From Camillea tinctor (Eukaryota; Ascomycota; Sordariomycetes; Xylariales; Xylariaceae), in NCBI GenBank assembly GCA_022578605.1, contig MU394074.1:1-64000 (forward strand): a stretch of DNA of 64,000 bases. Reading direction: 5' to 3'. Of the stretch, positions 21,035 through 33,133 are shown in pieces (positions within the stretch are counted from its first letter, which is position 1; every line of letters starts with the position of its first letter). A program made the position numbers and the translations under genes. The notes below the pieces were generated by a model. That model was not told the DNA's origin and made no database searches. It worked only from the letters and a program-made list of their open reading frames with translations.

Positions 21035-23518
21035 CTACTCCCCATCCTCCTGCATGAGCCTCAGCGCGAACTCCTCGTCGGCCTCCAACCTCAGACGCTC
21101 GATCTCCTTGCTCAGGCCCTGGATCTCCTTCTCCAGCTTGTCCGCCTGCGCCTCGCTATCCCTCTTGCTCTCGTCATTCCCGCCGTTACTGTTACCATCG
21201 CCACTACCGTCCTGCCCCCGCTCGAGCAACATCCTCTCCCTTAGCGCCCACAGCGCCTCCATGTCCTGCGCCATCTGCTCCTCGAGCCTGTCCACCTGCG
21301 CGTATTTGCTTTCCTGCTCGGCGGGGGGTTGTGTCCGCAGCGGCCGGATCTCGCGCACGGATTCCGTCTGCTCCGTGTATTGTGCCGGCGCTTCCCGCTG
21401 TGATGGGCCTGCGGTGAAGTTACCGCCGAACATAGCCCCCAAGCCCTGCGTCGCCGCGGCGACCTGACGCATGGCCTGGTCGCGCGCCTCGTTCGCGTGC
21501 CGCATGGCCGCGGCCACGGCCTGGTTGGCCTGTTCCTGGGCCATCGCGCGGCTCGCCTGCGCCTGCGCCATGGCTCGGTTGGCTTGCTCCTGCGCCATCG
21601 CGCGGCTGGCTTGGGCTTGGGCCATGGCCCGGTTGGCCTGCTCTTGGCCCAGGGCGGCGACTTGCGCGGCGTGCTGGTTGGCTTGCTGCTCCCAGCCTCG
21701 GCCTGGCCACCCGCCGCGGGAACCGAACATGCCCCCCCGCCCACCGAAGAAGCCTCGCCCGCCGAAAAAACCACCAGGACCTGGTGGGAATGTAGGGGGG
21801 TGGTGGAAGGGATGAGGGGGGACAGGAGGAGGGGGTGGTGGCGGTGGCGGCGGTGATGACATTGAGGGTGATGACATTGAGGGTGCTGACGACATGGGAG
21901 GAACACCAGGAATGTTTGGAGGGGTATAACCTGCTCCGAATCCGGCGGAAAAGGATCTCGGCGGGCTAGCATAAGCACGCGGGTTTCCATGTCTATGGTG
22001 GCGGTGGTTCGGACTCTGTTCTTCGTCATGCTCGCCTCGCCGCATCCTGCGACGCTGAGAGCGATGTTCTCGCCTTTCGGCATGCCTACGTGCCTTTCTC
22101 TCACGTCTCAAAGCCTTCCGCTGCTCCTTCTTCTCCCGACGGGCCGCTTTAGCAGAAGCTTTCTGCTGTTTCTTCAGTTGATTGAATTGTTGGACTAGCC
22201 CTCGGATTTCTTGCCGCAACGCTTGCTTCTCACTGGAAGATAATGGTCCGCTTACATCCGGTGATGCCTTGGCTGCTTTGATATTGGCTTTAGAGCGCTT
22301 GACCATATCCTTTGTGACGGGTTGCTCTGGGTGGGCGAGCCAACTTGTGATGGACTGTTTCATTACCGGTAGTTGATTGTCTTTTAGCTCGTCCCAGTCG
22401 GGAAGGCTGCCAATAGAGGAATCGGAGTCTGACGATGATGATGAAGAGGTGCTAGACGCGGAATCCAAAGGATCATCTCGTCGACCTTGATAACTTTGAT
22501 GGTTACCGAGTCTAGCCTGCAGTGTTCGTCCTGGAAAACTACAATTGCGCCAACGCATGCCTCGAGAGTTGGCCTCAAACGAAGGGCCTCCAGCAGCTTG
22601 CCCATTCCACCGTACGCCATTACGGTCAACTTGGAATGTATTACCAAATGCGACCCGGTCACCATCAATACGAAGAGGCCCAATATGAATTCCGTTACTG
22701 CCTATGGAGTTAAAGTGGCTCCATCCAGCTTGATTAGACTCCTGGGCTTCGGGTTGAGGCTGTGGTTCAAAAGGTGGAATGCTACGTTCTTCAGCATCAT
22801 TCCATGCACCTGGCATCCGAGGTTCCCTAGAAAACGGTCTCTGTTCACGGGGCCCATTCTGTGCATCTGGAACCCGTGTTGTCCTCAGAGGGGGTAGACG
22901 GCGAATAGTAATACCCCTCGGCGAGAAGAAACCATCATTCCACTCACGGATAGTAGCATCAACGTCACGAGAGGCGTCAGATGTACCTGATGACGACCTA
23001 GATTGGTCGAGGTGGGCTTCAGCTATGTCACGCTTGGCTTCGGATACGTGCGAGTTAGACTCGTCGCGGAGTTTGCGATCGATTATGTGCGAATTAGTCT
23101 TTGCTGCATGGTCTGGTAGCAAATAGTTGATAAAGGTTTGCCAGTCCTGTTCGGTGGTCTCGCGCTCGGCAGCCCAGGTTGGGTATGGAAAATCATCCGA
23201 GGCAGCATTTTCATTGACCCCCAGTGATATGATTAGACTGCGACTCGGCGCTCGTCTCAAAGTAGGACGTGAATCAAAGTAGGCTTGCGTAGAGGGGCTT
23301 GTGCGGTGGCCATCATCGCCCCCGCTCAAGGTATGTTGGGAGTGTCGAGGACTCTCCGGTGGTGTGTAGATGATGTTACTAGGGGAGGAGGATGCGGCGA
23401 TGGAAGAAGCATCGTCACTATGGATATCGTTCTCACCAGTGGGGGATCCACCTGAAGCAGAATGCGAAAGAGTATCTATTTCCGTATAAGGCGGAGGAGG
23501 GGCGCTATGGGGCTCCAT
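21035..23518 (-). CDS. Conserved-looking low-complexity protein with 9-residue repeats
   Basis: This is an intronless gene of 827 residues that I do not recognise as a named family. Near the N-terminus is a PPPPY motif (residues 8-12) of the kind bound by WW domains of Rsp5-type ubiquitin ligases. A globular-looking stretch at about 113-160 (WAAERETTEQDWQTFINYLL) may be a conserved core. Further on come Ser/Asp-rich sequence, a strongly basic region (KKEQRKALRRERKARRHAER, possible NLS), an 11-Pro run, Gly-Phe-Arg repeats (GGFFGGRGFFGGRGG), five 9-residue QA[N/S]RAMAQ[A/E] repeats (627-671) and a C-terminal coiled coil ending FALRLMQEDGE. The composition suggests a scaffold or nucleic-acid-associated protein, which is inference. 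The start ATG is the first in frame. Confidence 0.8.
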   Translation of the reverse strand: MEPHSAPPPPYTEIDTLSHSASGGSPTGENDIHSDDASSIAASSSPSNIIYTPPESPRHSQHTLSGGDDGHRTSPSTQAYFDSRPTLRRAPSRSLIISLGVNENAASDDFPYPTWAAERETTEQDWQTFINYLLPDHAAKTNSHIIDRKLRDESNSHVSEAKRDIAEAHLDQSRSSSGTSDASRDVDATIREWNDGFFSPRGITIRRLPPLRTTRVPDAQNGPREQRPFSREPRMPGAWNDAEERSIPPFEPQPQPEAQESNQAGWSHFNSIGSNGIHIGPLRIDGDRVAFGNTFQVDRNGVRWNGQAAGGPSFEANSRGMRWRNCSFPGRTLQARLGNHQSYQGRRDDPLDSASSTSSSSSSDSDSSIGSLPDWDELKDNQLPVMKQSITSWLAHPEQPVTKDMVKRSKANIKAAKASPDVSGPLSSSEKQALRQEIRGLVQQFNQLKKQQKASAKAARREKKEQRKALRRERKARRHAERREHRSQRRRMRRGEHDEEQSPNHRHHRHGNPRAYASPPRSFSAGFGAGYTPPNIPGVPPMSSAPSMSSPSMSSPPPPPPPPPPVPPHPFHHPPTFPPGPGGFFGGRGFFGGRGGMFGSRGGWPGRGWEQQANQHAAQVAALGQEQANRAMAQAQASRAMAQEQANRAMAQAQASRAMAQEQANQAVAAAMRHANEARDQAMRQVAAATQGLGAMFGGNFTAGPSQREAPAQYTEQTESVREIRPLRTQPPAEQESKYAQVDRLEEQMAQDMEALWALRERMLLERGQDGSGDGNSNGGNDESKRDSEAQADKLEKEIQGLSKEIERLRLEADEEFALRLMQEDGE
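21506..21640 (-). repeat. Five tandem 27-bp units in the low-complexity gene
   Basis: The units encode QANRAMAQA and QASRAMAQE alternately, then a diverged QANQAVAAA. The alternation implies a 54-bp higher-order unit duplicated once. Confidence 0.88.
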
Positions 23519-24291
23519 TCTGATCTAGTGAACAAGGGTTGTTGATCAGTGTTGGGGCAAACGTTGCGAACTGTTTTTTTTTTTTTTTTTGGGATACTAT
23601 CGGGTTGGGTTTCTAGGGGGTTGCCTTAGGTAGGGAGAGAAGTATAGAGGTGTCTGTGTGAGATAATAGAGGGGGGGTGTACCACGATGAGTTGTTGGGA
23701 CTCGTAAAAGAAAATAGTTGTTGATATAAAGTCACTCGAGGGGAGGGATTCATAAATGTCTTTGCGGGGTGGCTTAGATGTATGTGTTCTATTTGATTAT
23801 CACGAGGCCGCCACAGCTCGTCTCTGCCTGTTGAGAGGATTCGATCTAACATAGGTCTTACGAGCAAGCCAACTTGTTGGCCGCCAGCCGCTGTAAGTCC
23901 TGGAAAAACGTGGGGTGTCTTGTATAAAGCTCAATAGTAGTAGCTATCCACTCGGAAAGCCGGATGGTTCATCATACCGATTTAGTATCCCAGTCGCTAT
24001 CCCCAGGGCTGAACAGCCCACGCCCCAATGAAATGGTTCGACAGCGCCTTCGCAGCAACCATGCAAAGCCAGCAAATGCAGGGTGACGCGGCCATACACT
24101 ATCAAAAAGATGTTGCCTAGACACTGTCCTGGATGACTCAACAATCCCGTCTGTGATGTCTTATAGCTTATCTGTTGATACCCGTGACATCTGATGGCCG
24201 TTTATTGGGGGGTTGAATCAAAAAAAAAAATAATACTACGATCTGTTGCGCCTACATAGACCTACAGTCCTTATCTTTTGAACGGGCCTGG
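23519..24291. other. Intergenic region
   Basis: This is the promoter of the low-complexity gene and the 3' side of eIF2B beta. A T tract lies at about 23573-23590. Open frames here are short and unsupported. Confidence 0.55.
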
Positions 24292-25815
24292 TCACCGCTG
24301 CATCTTTCCGTAAAAGTCAAAGGCGATATCTTCTTCCTTATAGTGGTCCATGATGAGCGTGTGTAGATGGTCTCGCGTATGCGCACCCCTATGATGCCAT
24401 GTTAGCATCTCACCCACTATTCTACCGACTCCATAGAATAGAGGTAGGTAACTTACAGGTTGGTGATATACGTATCCACGTGGTCACCCGGCATGAATTC
24501 AGATACTGCACTCTTCACTTTGACTTGAGAGACCATAGAGCCATCGGCAAAGTTGACATACTTAGACGGGTCGCCCCATTCGATGAGCGCCTCCTGAAAC
24601 TGGCTCTCCGGACTGAGCGTATACACGCCGCCGAGGACGATGACGGTACGCCCTTGCTCCTGTGCAGCACGGGCGATGGTAGCAGCACCAGCATCGACGA
24701 TTACTCCACCCTTACCGGTGATGGCTCGGGCTCCTAGTATAACCTTATTGACCCTCGACATGTAGGCATTGAGGCCGGCGTTGAGCACAGTGACTACCGT
24801 AGCTCCACCGGATGCCATCGACTTCCGGAAAGAAGCATATGGATCCTCAGATGCCAGACTTGCGGATGGATCCACTGTGAGAAATACGGTGAACCTTCGC
24901 TTGGAGGCAGCGCGGGTGAGGAACTTCTGCACCGTCCTCGACGGCTGGTGAACCAGTATGTAATCTCCTGGGTGGATGGTGATTTCGGAGTATGCTTGAA
25001 TCTGTTCGTCTACTTGCTTGATCTCGTCCATGATTTCCTCAATGCCGTCAATCACCTCGGAGCGGAAAGAATACAAATTCGTAGATTGGGGATGCGCCAG
25101 CGGTGTCGAAGCGCCTGAGCCGAGTCTGGGCGTGGATCCGTTTGACCACACGACGGGCGCGGTATCAGGGTCTGATAGTAAATTGAACATAGACTGGGTG
25201 CGAGCAAAGTTCCCGAGATTACCCAGAACAGGAGGGCGCATGGGTTTCGAGGGGGAATCGGTTCCACCGGCAACGGAGGTAACAGGAGGGGGTATTTCGG
25301 AGGCGACATCGCTCTGGCCGTCGTTGTTATCGTTTCTGTCTTCCTCGGCCTCGTCGCGTATAAGCCCCAGGACTCTTCTGACGATGTTTGCAATGACCAA
25401 TTCGCGGGGTTGCGCGGCGACTAGCTTCCGACCGATGAGCTGGACACGGCCAAGGAGTTGATCGACGTCGTTCCACTTGTCCTTCGCAACAACTTGTAGG
25501 AGTATGTGGGCGGTCGCAATAGCACAGGGCTCCGATCCCCTGATCTGATGTCTCTTTAAGAGGCTGGACCACAGGAGTGTCAGGACTCGGGATTCTTTTC
25601 TTCTTTTCTTCTTCTTTTTTTCTTCTTTTTTTGAAAGACACACACCAGGGTCCAGAACATAAAGCTCAAAGCTCATAGCTGTCCAGGCTCAAGACTTCGG
25701 GTTCAAGGCTTACTTACGAAATAAGTAATTCTACCGAAGCTTCCACGGGTCTGCTTTTTAGGGTGTCAAGGAATTTCTCCAAGCTAGGAGCAAATCCCCC
25801 CTTGGGAGGAGCCAT
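24292..25815 (-). CDS. GCD7: Translation initiation factor eIF2B subunit beta
   Basis: This is a regulatory subunit of eIF2B, the guanine-nucleotide exchange factor that recharges eIF2 and responds to eIF2-alpha phosphorylation. Exons are 25718-25815, 24457-25563 and 24292-24388, giving 433 residues. Both introns split codons (phase 2) and restore LLI-SLLKRHQIRGSEPCAIATAHILL and TYITNL-GAHTRDHLHTLIMDHY. The C-terminal Rossmann-like domain of the eIF2B alpha/beta/delta family spans about 215-430, with markers ATVVTVLNAGLNAYMSRVNKVILGARAI and VYTLSPESQFQEALIEWGDP. A Ser/Thr/Pro-rich insert with SQ/TP sites (about 130-210) separates the helical N-terminal half. The first intron is 154 nt and contains a CTTTTT-type tract on the plus strand. 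Confidence 0.95.
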
Positions 25816-27410
25816 GGCTACTGTATAATCGATCGGTATGATGTGGTACGAGAAGAGAGGTGGTTGTGGGTTCGGCACTGGCAGAGGCGGGATGTTCACT
25901 CGCTCGATAATATTTCGTGGGTGTGATCGTGGTGGGGAGCAGTTGAGGAAATTATGGGTTAAGGCACTTTTACTATGGACGCATTGGATAGAGTAGAGGG
26001 TATGTAGAAATTAGGTAGAAATGCAAATAACACCTTATCTAGTTTTTGTTTTTCTTTCGTTCCGCCAGAAGGTTGAAAAAAAAAAAGAAAAAGAAAAAGA
26101 AAAGAGAAAAAAAAAGGGAAAAGGGAAAAAAAGAAGTTAATTGTGACTCAAAAAATTGATCGCATCGGAAAAGGGAGAGAGGGGAACAACCGATTGTAGT
26201 GAATGTGGAGTTGAGGGAAAGGTACAGGTACATACGCACTAATGGCGGGGTCTGTTGCAGCAGAGCATGTCACAGCATGTCGGCTACCTTACCTTAGGGT
26301 ACCTCTATATATTACATAGGATGTACAAACTACCTACATGCCACATACCTTAACCTAGTAGATGCATAACACGTGATAGTGGGACACCCATTCCTGTGCT
26401 AGCCTAACTAAAACTCAACAAGGTAAGTAAAATGTCCCGAAGACCTTTCTGTTATGTATTTCAGTTAGGGGGCTTTCTTCCTTAAGGCTTGGCACCAAAA
26501 AGTGATGGAATCTCCTAAAAAGTGTTGTTCTGCTAGCTATTAGTAGCGGCTGGCATCCTACTACTTGTTAAGAATACCATCTTTTTTTTTTTAGCTCTTA
26601 GCTCGGGTTGTCTCTTGTACAATACAACTACATACTGTAGCCAAAAGGCCAAACCTCATAATCCAGCACTAAACGAGACGAGTTACAGTACAATACCTAC
26701 AAAACGGTACAATACAGCAAGCTCAAACGCCGAACAAAGACCACACCAAGTACATCATTTTTTTTTTTTTAACTTTCTCTCTTTCTCTCTTCCATCTTAT
26801 AATTTTTTTTTTCTTTTGCCCCCCTTCCTTCGCGATATCGCGTTTTGGTCTACACTCTTACCTACTTGGGTGTTATGATACATGCAGGTGGCTGATCCCC
26901 CGAAGAAGAGCAGCAAAAAGGAAAGAAGAAAAGGAGGGAAGATAAAAAGAACAGAGATAAGAGAAGGGTAATTGTTTATTGCTGCAATTGATAATTCAAT
27001 CTACGAAACGATAAAAACGATAATTGTACATACATACAACACCCTACCTACCTGTCTACCTATTACTCTCTCTCCCTCGATTACATTCAACCCGAAGAAC
27101 CTGCCCATAGAAGTTTTGGACCGAAACCTCTCTTTTCTTTTTGCGCAACCTTTTCTACAAAACGAGGCGAACAGAAAAAAACGACTCCAGCCACTCCCTC
27201 TTCGGCTTGTCATACCCAGCGATCGCGGATCGTCTTCTCCGCTCTCCCTCGTGCCCGCATACACATACGCATCCACACATACGTATCCACATCCACGTTC
27301 ACATATCTCATCTCGATATCCCTGGTTCTGGTTTTTGGGTTTGGTTTTGGCCTTGTTTGTTTTCTGGCCGACACCACCAGACTCTTCATGGCTTACAGAC
27401 CGATCGGAAG
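25816..27410. other. Intergenic region, divergent promoters
   Basis: This is a long spacer between eIF2B beta (minus) and NEM1 (plus). It has A/T homopolymer tracts (26070-26135, 26580, 26758-26812), TAGGTA/ACCTAG words at 26280-26360 and a pyrimidine-rich NEM1 leader from about 27030. The open frame upstream of NEM1 has no ATG before 27411 in that frame. Confidence 0.55.
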
Positions 27411-29106
27411 ATGAACTCCCTCAATATAATATCTGCGCGAGTCTCCCCAACCTCCAGTTCTGCTCCCTCGCGATCCAACTCGCTCAGTCATATCGGCCTG
27501 GCTGTCTCACCATCCGATGAGGGCGTTGGGCCCTCTGCCGAGACGACAAGTGGCAATCCACCTCCACGCATCGCCGAGCCAAACGAATACGCCTACGACC
27601 GGAGCGAAGGCATCGACTACACCCATGGCGCCGACGAGAAGACCCCTTTGCTAGAAAGGACCGACTCGAGGGATGCCAATTCCCGGTCTCGTTCGTGGCA
27701 TCTTATCCCTGCGCGCATAGCAAATAGCCTGATCAACTCCATCCGCTGGGTCCTGTCCACTATCGCCGCGCCCGGTGTCTATCTGATTGCTTGCTTTTAC
27801 GACGAACACGGAAACTTCTCTCCTTTGCGACAGCTCGGGAACCTTTTTGGCATATATGGCACCGATATGAGCAAGCTGGCATCTGATTACGAAAAAGTCG
27901 CGGTAGGAAACGAAAAGGGATCCCCGTCTAGAGGTACAGGGCAAGGTGCTAGGGGAATGCATGCCTTTACGGCGTCGCGACCTACTCTCTCTTCAGGATC
28001 ATCATCTTCGGGTCTGTCTTCGGAGTCGGAGTCCGACATAGTTCCTAGGGTAGAGGGCAAACGCCGCGGCTCCGGGTCTTCCGGTCGCCAGACGCGGTCT
28101 AAAGGCCTTCAGGCTAGCGAAGAAATTGCCCCCGCGAGAAGGTCGATACGGATCAAACTACACAGTGACGAAGCCATGCGACAACGGAAACACAAAAAGG
28201 TGCCCTCGACTAGCGGCGGCAGCAACACCGGAACCGGCGAAGGATCTGCCGATCTGTCGGCTCAGCTCAAGTCGCCCACTTCTCCTATCGGCGCGCTGAC
28301 GAAGTACCCCAAGACCCCCGCTCCCCCCCGGCCTCTGATACCCAAGCGACAACCATCCTACCTCCCGTACGAACCCCAGGACCCGAAGCAACTGAAAACC
28401 CTCATTTTAGACCTAGACGAGACGCTGATACACAGCATGTCGAAAGGGGGTCGGATGGGCTCGGGGCACATGGTCGAAGTGCGGCTGAACACGACGTATG
28501 TTGGAAGCGGAGGGCAGCAGGCATTGGGGCCTCAACATCCCATTCTGTACTATGTTCACAAACGGCCGCACTGCGACGAGTTCCTACGAAAGGTGAGTGT
28601 CCCCCGGATTAGGATACAGGCGCCTTGCTAACTATGGATGACCAAGGTTTGCAAATGGTTCAATCTCATTGTCTTCACAGCATCCGTACAAGAGTACGCT
28701 GATCCTGTCATCGATTGGTTGGAGTCGGAAAGAAAGTTCTTTTCGGGACGATATTACAGGCAACATTGCACGTTTCGGCACGGGGCATTTATCAAGGATC
28801 TTAGCTCGATAGAACCAGACCTAAGCAAGGTCATGATTCTAGATAACAGTCCACTGAGCTACATGTTCCACCAAGGTAGGACGGGTCTCCCTTCCTCTGA
28901 TTCACGCCAAGCTACGTAGAGATATGTTTTATGCATAGCTAACACGGAATGATTTAGATAATGCCATTCCAATCCAGGGCTGGATCAATGATCCGACAGA
29001 CAATGATTTATTGCATTTGGTGCCTCTACTAGAAGGACTCCAGTACGTCTCGGATGTGAGAGCCCTACTAGCATTAAGGGGTGGAGAAGATGGGCAACAT
29101 ATGTAA
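27411..29106 (+). CDS. NEM1: Nuclear envelope phosphatase NEM1 (FCP1/Dullard type)
   Basis: This is the catalytic subunit of the Nem1-Spo7 phosphatase of the ER/nuclear envelope. It dephosphorylates the phosphatidate phosphatase Pah1/lipin and so balances triacylglycerol and phospholipid synthesis. Exons are 27411-28592, 28647-28875 and 28958-29106, giving 519 residues. The first in-frame ATG gives MNSLNIISARVS. A membrane segment (IRWVLSTIAAPGVYLIACFY, about 108-127) follows a disordered N-terminus. The linker is Ser/Arg-rich. The catalytic DxDxT motif DLDET is at 334-338. Downstream are KWFNLIVFTASVQEYADPVID, MILDNSPLSYMFH and GWINDPTDNDLLHLVPLLEGL, all typical of the family. Introns of 54 and 82 nt join in phase 0 and phase 1. 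Confidence 0.95.
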
Positions 29107-31029
29107 CGTGTCAAAGGCCATACATAAAAATTAGAAAAGGAGAGAAGATAAGATGAAAAAAAGTAATCATATAAAATCCATTCATAAAAAAAAAGGAAAG
29201 AAGGGAGAGAATTCTAGCGGGTGTTATTATTATTTTTTGATCATGGCGGGAAAGTAACTTGTCTACCTACCTAGCGTCCAAGGGACCTCCCAATAATATG
29301 CTTTAACTACTTGTACAAGAAAACTGGGTGTTTTTTGTAAGTTTATGTGTCTGACGTTTTTTTTCTTTCAAAGTTATTATCCTTCTCAGGTACAGGGTAC
29401 AAACAGGGGTAGAGGAGGAAGATGGAAGTGGATTAGTAGGGAGAGTGGTACTTAGTACATATTATCACCAAACCTACTGTTCTCCCCCTTTTTAAGTGAT
29501 GATACCTTTTGGCTATTTTTCATTGTTTTTTTTTTCTATAGACAAGCTTGATATAATACTTCTAACTGTCTCTAGCTTGTGCTAATGCCATGGGATGGAA
29601 AGGAAGCTTGTAAAGGTTATAGTTGACCTGAGATAACCTATATTCCTCAACATTATAACCTTTACCCTAGGTCTGGGTCCGGATCTGGATCTGGGTACCA
29701 TCGGCTGGGCGTTGAGTGGGGAAAACAGAACCCCGCCCAAGCTTATATGTACGTGTATGTTAGTACTACTGTACCTATGTACATAACCTACATACCTACC
29801 TATATATGTATACCTACACCACATAACCTATGATCTATACCTTATTGCTAAGCCCAGGAAGTTAAGTGGGTTCCTGGTTACCCGCCCGGTCTGTCCGGTC
29901 CAAGCATGACATTGATAGGCCAAGCCTCTGAGCCTGTAACTTCACCTCGTGGTCAAGAGCTGTGGCCGTGATGAATTTATTCGCATCACCTACCTACATA
30001 GGCAGGTAACCTACTTTATTTTTCACCCACTCACCTTACTTTGGTCATTATCTACACCGTTCACATGTCCTCTTCTTTTTGCTATGTCATTTTTTAGTCT
30101 CTTTCTTTTTTTTTCTTTTTTTTTTTTCACGTCTTTCCTTTAACCAATTTGTATCAAACATGTACTAAATCCCTATGTACCTACAAATTCTAAATATTGT
30201 ATAAATGAATGTCTTGATGGTGGTCTTGGGCCAAGAGATCCCCCCAGATTAGAAGCTCCGTTTCTCTCCTCTCTCTCTCTCTCCTTCTTAAACTCTAACC
30301 TAAACAATTACCTAAGTTAGGTACTTGATTGGAAAAGATGTTCCTTCTGCCCCGCGATTCGCGAATCTCACAAAGGCACCGCGCTTTGTGACATGTTTAC
30401 CACATCAATTACGTCACTTCAAGCCCCGGAAGGTTTTGTGCTTTAAAGGGGCACACAGGTGTAACCTGTACCCAGTACTAAGTAGGAATTCCATGATCGG
30501 GATGATACATGTATGATGCGAACAATAGGTAAAGGTTTACAATGTAGTACCTCCTTCCTTAGGTACCTACAATTGGAAACGTGGGAAACTTAAAAGTGCG
30601 TCTAAGTAGTGAGTAGCTGGTTACTCAGGTATCCTATCCCTTGTTTACGTCTACTAAGACAGACCTAGACATCACCATTGTATCAACTTGAAGTACTATA
30701 GTACTTACGTAGGTACTATGTATTTCTATGTGTAAGGTCTAGAAAGCATCCGGACTTTCCATTGTTCCTAGGCTTTGAAGCTTCTAGTTTTCGTCATCAC
30801 TTTTAATTCATTGACTCGTTCTTTCTTGTCCCCCTCCTCTCTCGTGTTGCTACTATTAAAAGTCATCTTCTCTCAGAAAATAAAACCTCGCTCCTGACTT
30901 CATTGACCTAGGAAGAATATATCCATCGTCACATCCAACAATTCCATCCAACATTGGAACCTTACAACTCTCACGATTGATACCTAGCAACTTAAGTAAC
31001 CACATCAAACTTCAGATCGTTCTTCATCA
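29107..31029. other. Intergenic region
   Basis: This is the NEM1 3' side and the promoter of the small membrane protein. It is AT-rich, with T tracts (29529, 30106-30127) and TACCTA/TAGGTA clusters at 29757-29830 and 30480-30720. No gene is supportable. Confidence 0.55.
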
Positions 31030-31908
31030 TGTCTATGCACTGTAAGTCTTATAATTAGTTTCCCCCTTCTACTTCACAATTAGGATGTCTCTCGTATACA
31101 GTAACGCAATGCTTCGCATCACGCAAATGTGACCGAATATCAAGCTAACCTCTCATCACTAGATCTCCCACCCGTGAAGCCCTCCGCCATCGCGCTGGGC
31201 ACATTCTTCAACCACGGCGTCGAGCTAGCTGGTAAGCTTCCCCTTACAAAGAAAACAATGAAAGCTCCAACTCTTTAAAACACGCAAACATAAAGAAGAA
31301 GTCCAAGAAAATAGGGAAACCCCGATACTAACCTCACCCCCTTGAACAGTCCTGACGCCGCTCCTCGGGCAGACGTACCAGCGGGCTAAGCTAGCCAACA
31401 CTAAGGAGGAGTTCGTCCGCAGCCAGGAGGCGACCTCGGCGGCCGTGGCCTGGGGCACGTCGCTCGTAGGCTCGGCCCTGCAGTCGTATGGTATTGGTGC
31501 TCTCATCAACGCTACCGGCACCCTGAGCTACAAGGGCGCGGCCTACCTCGGCGGTCTCGTCTTCGTGGCTACTTCCGCTCCTACTGTAAGTGCCGAATAC
31601 CCATCCTTTTCCCTTCAATATTTCTACTTCCTAAGCTCTCGACCCTCCTGGTGCTCTCCTTATTTCCAGGAGGTACCATGGAGTCGTCATCATGTTTCTA
31701 CTTGCATTCACACACACACACGCATATAGATATACTTGCTAATAAAACCCCTTTTATTCCCTACAACCAACAGTTCCTCACTCAGCTCTTCTCGGAGAAG
31801 CGCCCCCTGAACACGGTCGCCGTCGTCGCGACGGCCAAGGTCTTTGAGACGGTCGGCTTGTCCCTATTCTTGACTTGGTGGGGAACCCGGACCAACCCCT
31901 TCGATTAA
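31030..31908 (+). CDS. Small multi-pass membrane protein (DUF1761-like)
   Basis: This is a predicted 150-residue membrane protein of unknown function. It has four exons: 31030-31042, 31163-31231, 31350-31585 and 31774-31908. The first exon has only 13 nt (MSMH plus one base). The introns have good donors (GTAAGT, GTAAGC, GTAAGT) and two have CTAAC-type branch points. The joined frame reads YLPPVKPSAIALGTFFNHGVELA, VLTPLLGQTYQRAK, then hydrophobic stretches around AVAWGTSLVGSALQSYGIGALI and GAAYLGGLVFVATSAPTFLTQLF and a last helix ending LSLFLTWWGTRTNPFD. Size and helix pattern resemble DUF1761 proteins. The exon model is well supported, but the family name is tentative. Confidence 0.78.
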
Positions 31909-33133
31909 ACTTAGCAAAAGAAGGAAAGGTATAAAATGTGGATTTGAAGTAATGGAAGAATATTATAGGTGCATAAGAAATGATTTTTTTTTTTGGAAAA
32001 ATCATTGGGGGGAAGGGGGGAGAAGGGGAGGGAATAGGGATGGTGGTGGTTGTTTTTTAAGTACCTAGCTAATGAATCAAGGATGATACATTTTGTATTT
32101 TAAGTGAGGTCTATCTATCTGTCTATCTATATCTCCTGGAGCAATATATATGTCTTTTCTACTTCCTAAATACCGTTCGCTTCGTTTTTCATCTCGATTT
32201 TAATCTTGTTTAAAAGGGGTGGGGGATTGAACAAGTATCTACTTAGAAGACCAATAAATTACGATCAGTGTAGAAAAACAATAATGAGGTATAATCATGT
32301 ACTGCTGGTAGGCCCTGTTTTAAAGTAAATAGGGATCAATGCTGCTTGAATTCCTCTCTGGATCATATCAAGTGGTTCGATAGAAAAGGACCAAGTGAAA
32401 TTGTATTTTTTTCCCCTTCAGACATGCCTATTCCCTTCAATTATTTTTATGCCTTTCGAGAATCACACATATAAAAAGGAGAATTATATAAATTTTTCTT
32501 TTATTTCTTTTTGAAATCCCTAACGCCTGCGAAAGTATGTAACCCAGATCCCCATCCACTCTTCTCCTTATAGACTAGAATAGAGAACAGGATAGAAAAA
32601 AACAAAAGTTAGTTTTTTTCTGTGTATTATGGAATTTTTTTGGAATATACACCAGGGAAGAAAGGAAGACAAAGGATATGGATACCACCATCGCCACTGT
32701 TACTGTCATTGCCACACCATACCCGTGGACTTCGAGGATCAAGATGAACCGCTGCTCCTTGGGGGGTCCTGGAAATAAAAGGGAGGGAGAGGGCAGAGAG
32801 GTGAAGTAGGTAGGTAGTAAGAGTTGATGAGGTTGTGGTAGAACGACTCCCTTCCTTTCCGCCTCAAAGGTGAATCAGTCCGTAGTTCCAGTTCCGTAAG
32901 TCCTGTCGACATCGTCTCTCCCCTCTCCCCTCCTGATCTCTCTATATAGGTTATATTAGCTCCTTTCACCGGAACCAGAGCATGAGAACCGTTGCATAGA
33001 TAGATCTCCTCCTTCCCCTTTCCTTCCTCGCATCAGCAACAACAACAATAACGGTTTTCCTGGTATGATCGAGTTCCCAGCTTATTTCTCTTCTTCTCCC
33101 CCCCCATTTTCTTGTTTTATTTTTGTGGTGGGT
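31909..33133. other. Intergenic region between convergent genes
   Basis: This contains the 3' sides of the small membrane protein and NHP2. It is AT-rich and includes a (CTAT) tract near 32110-32130. No coding frame is supportable. Confidence 0.55.
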
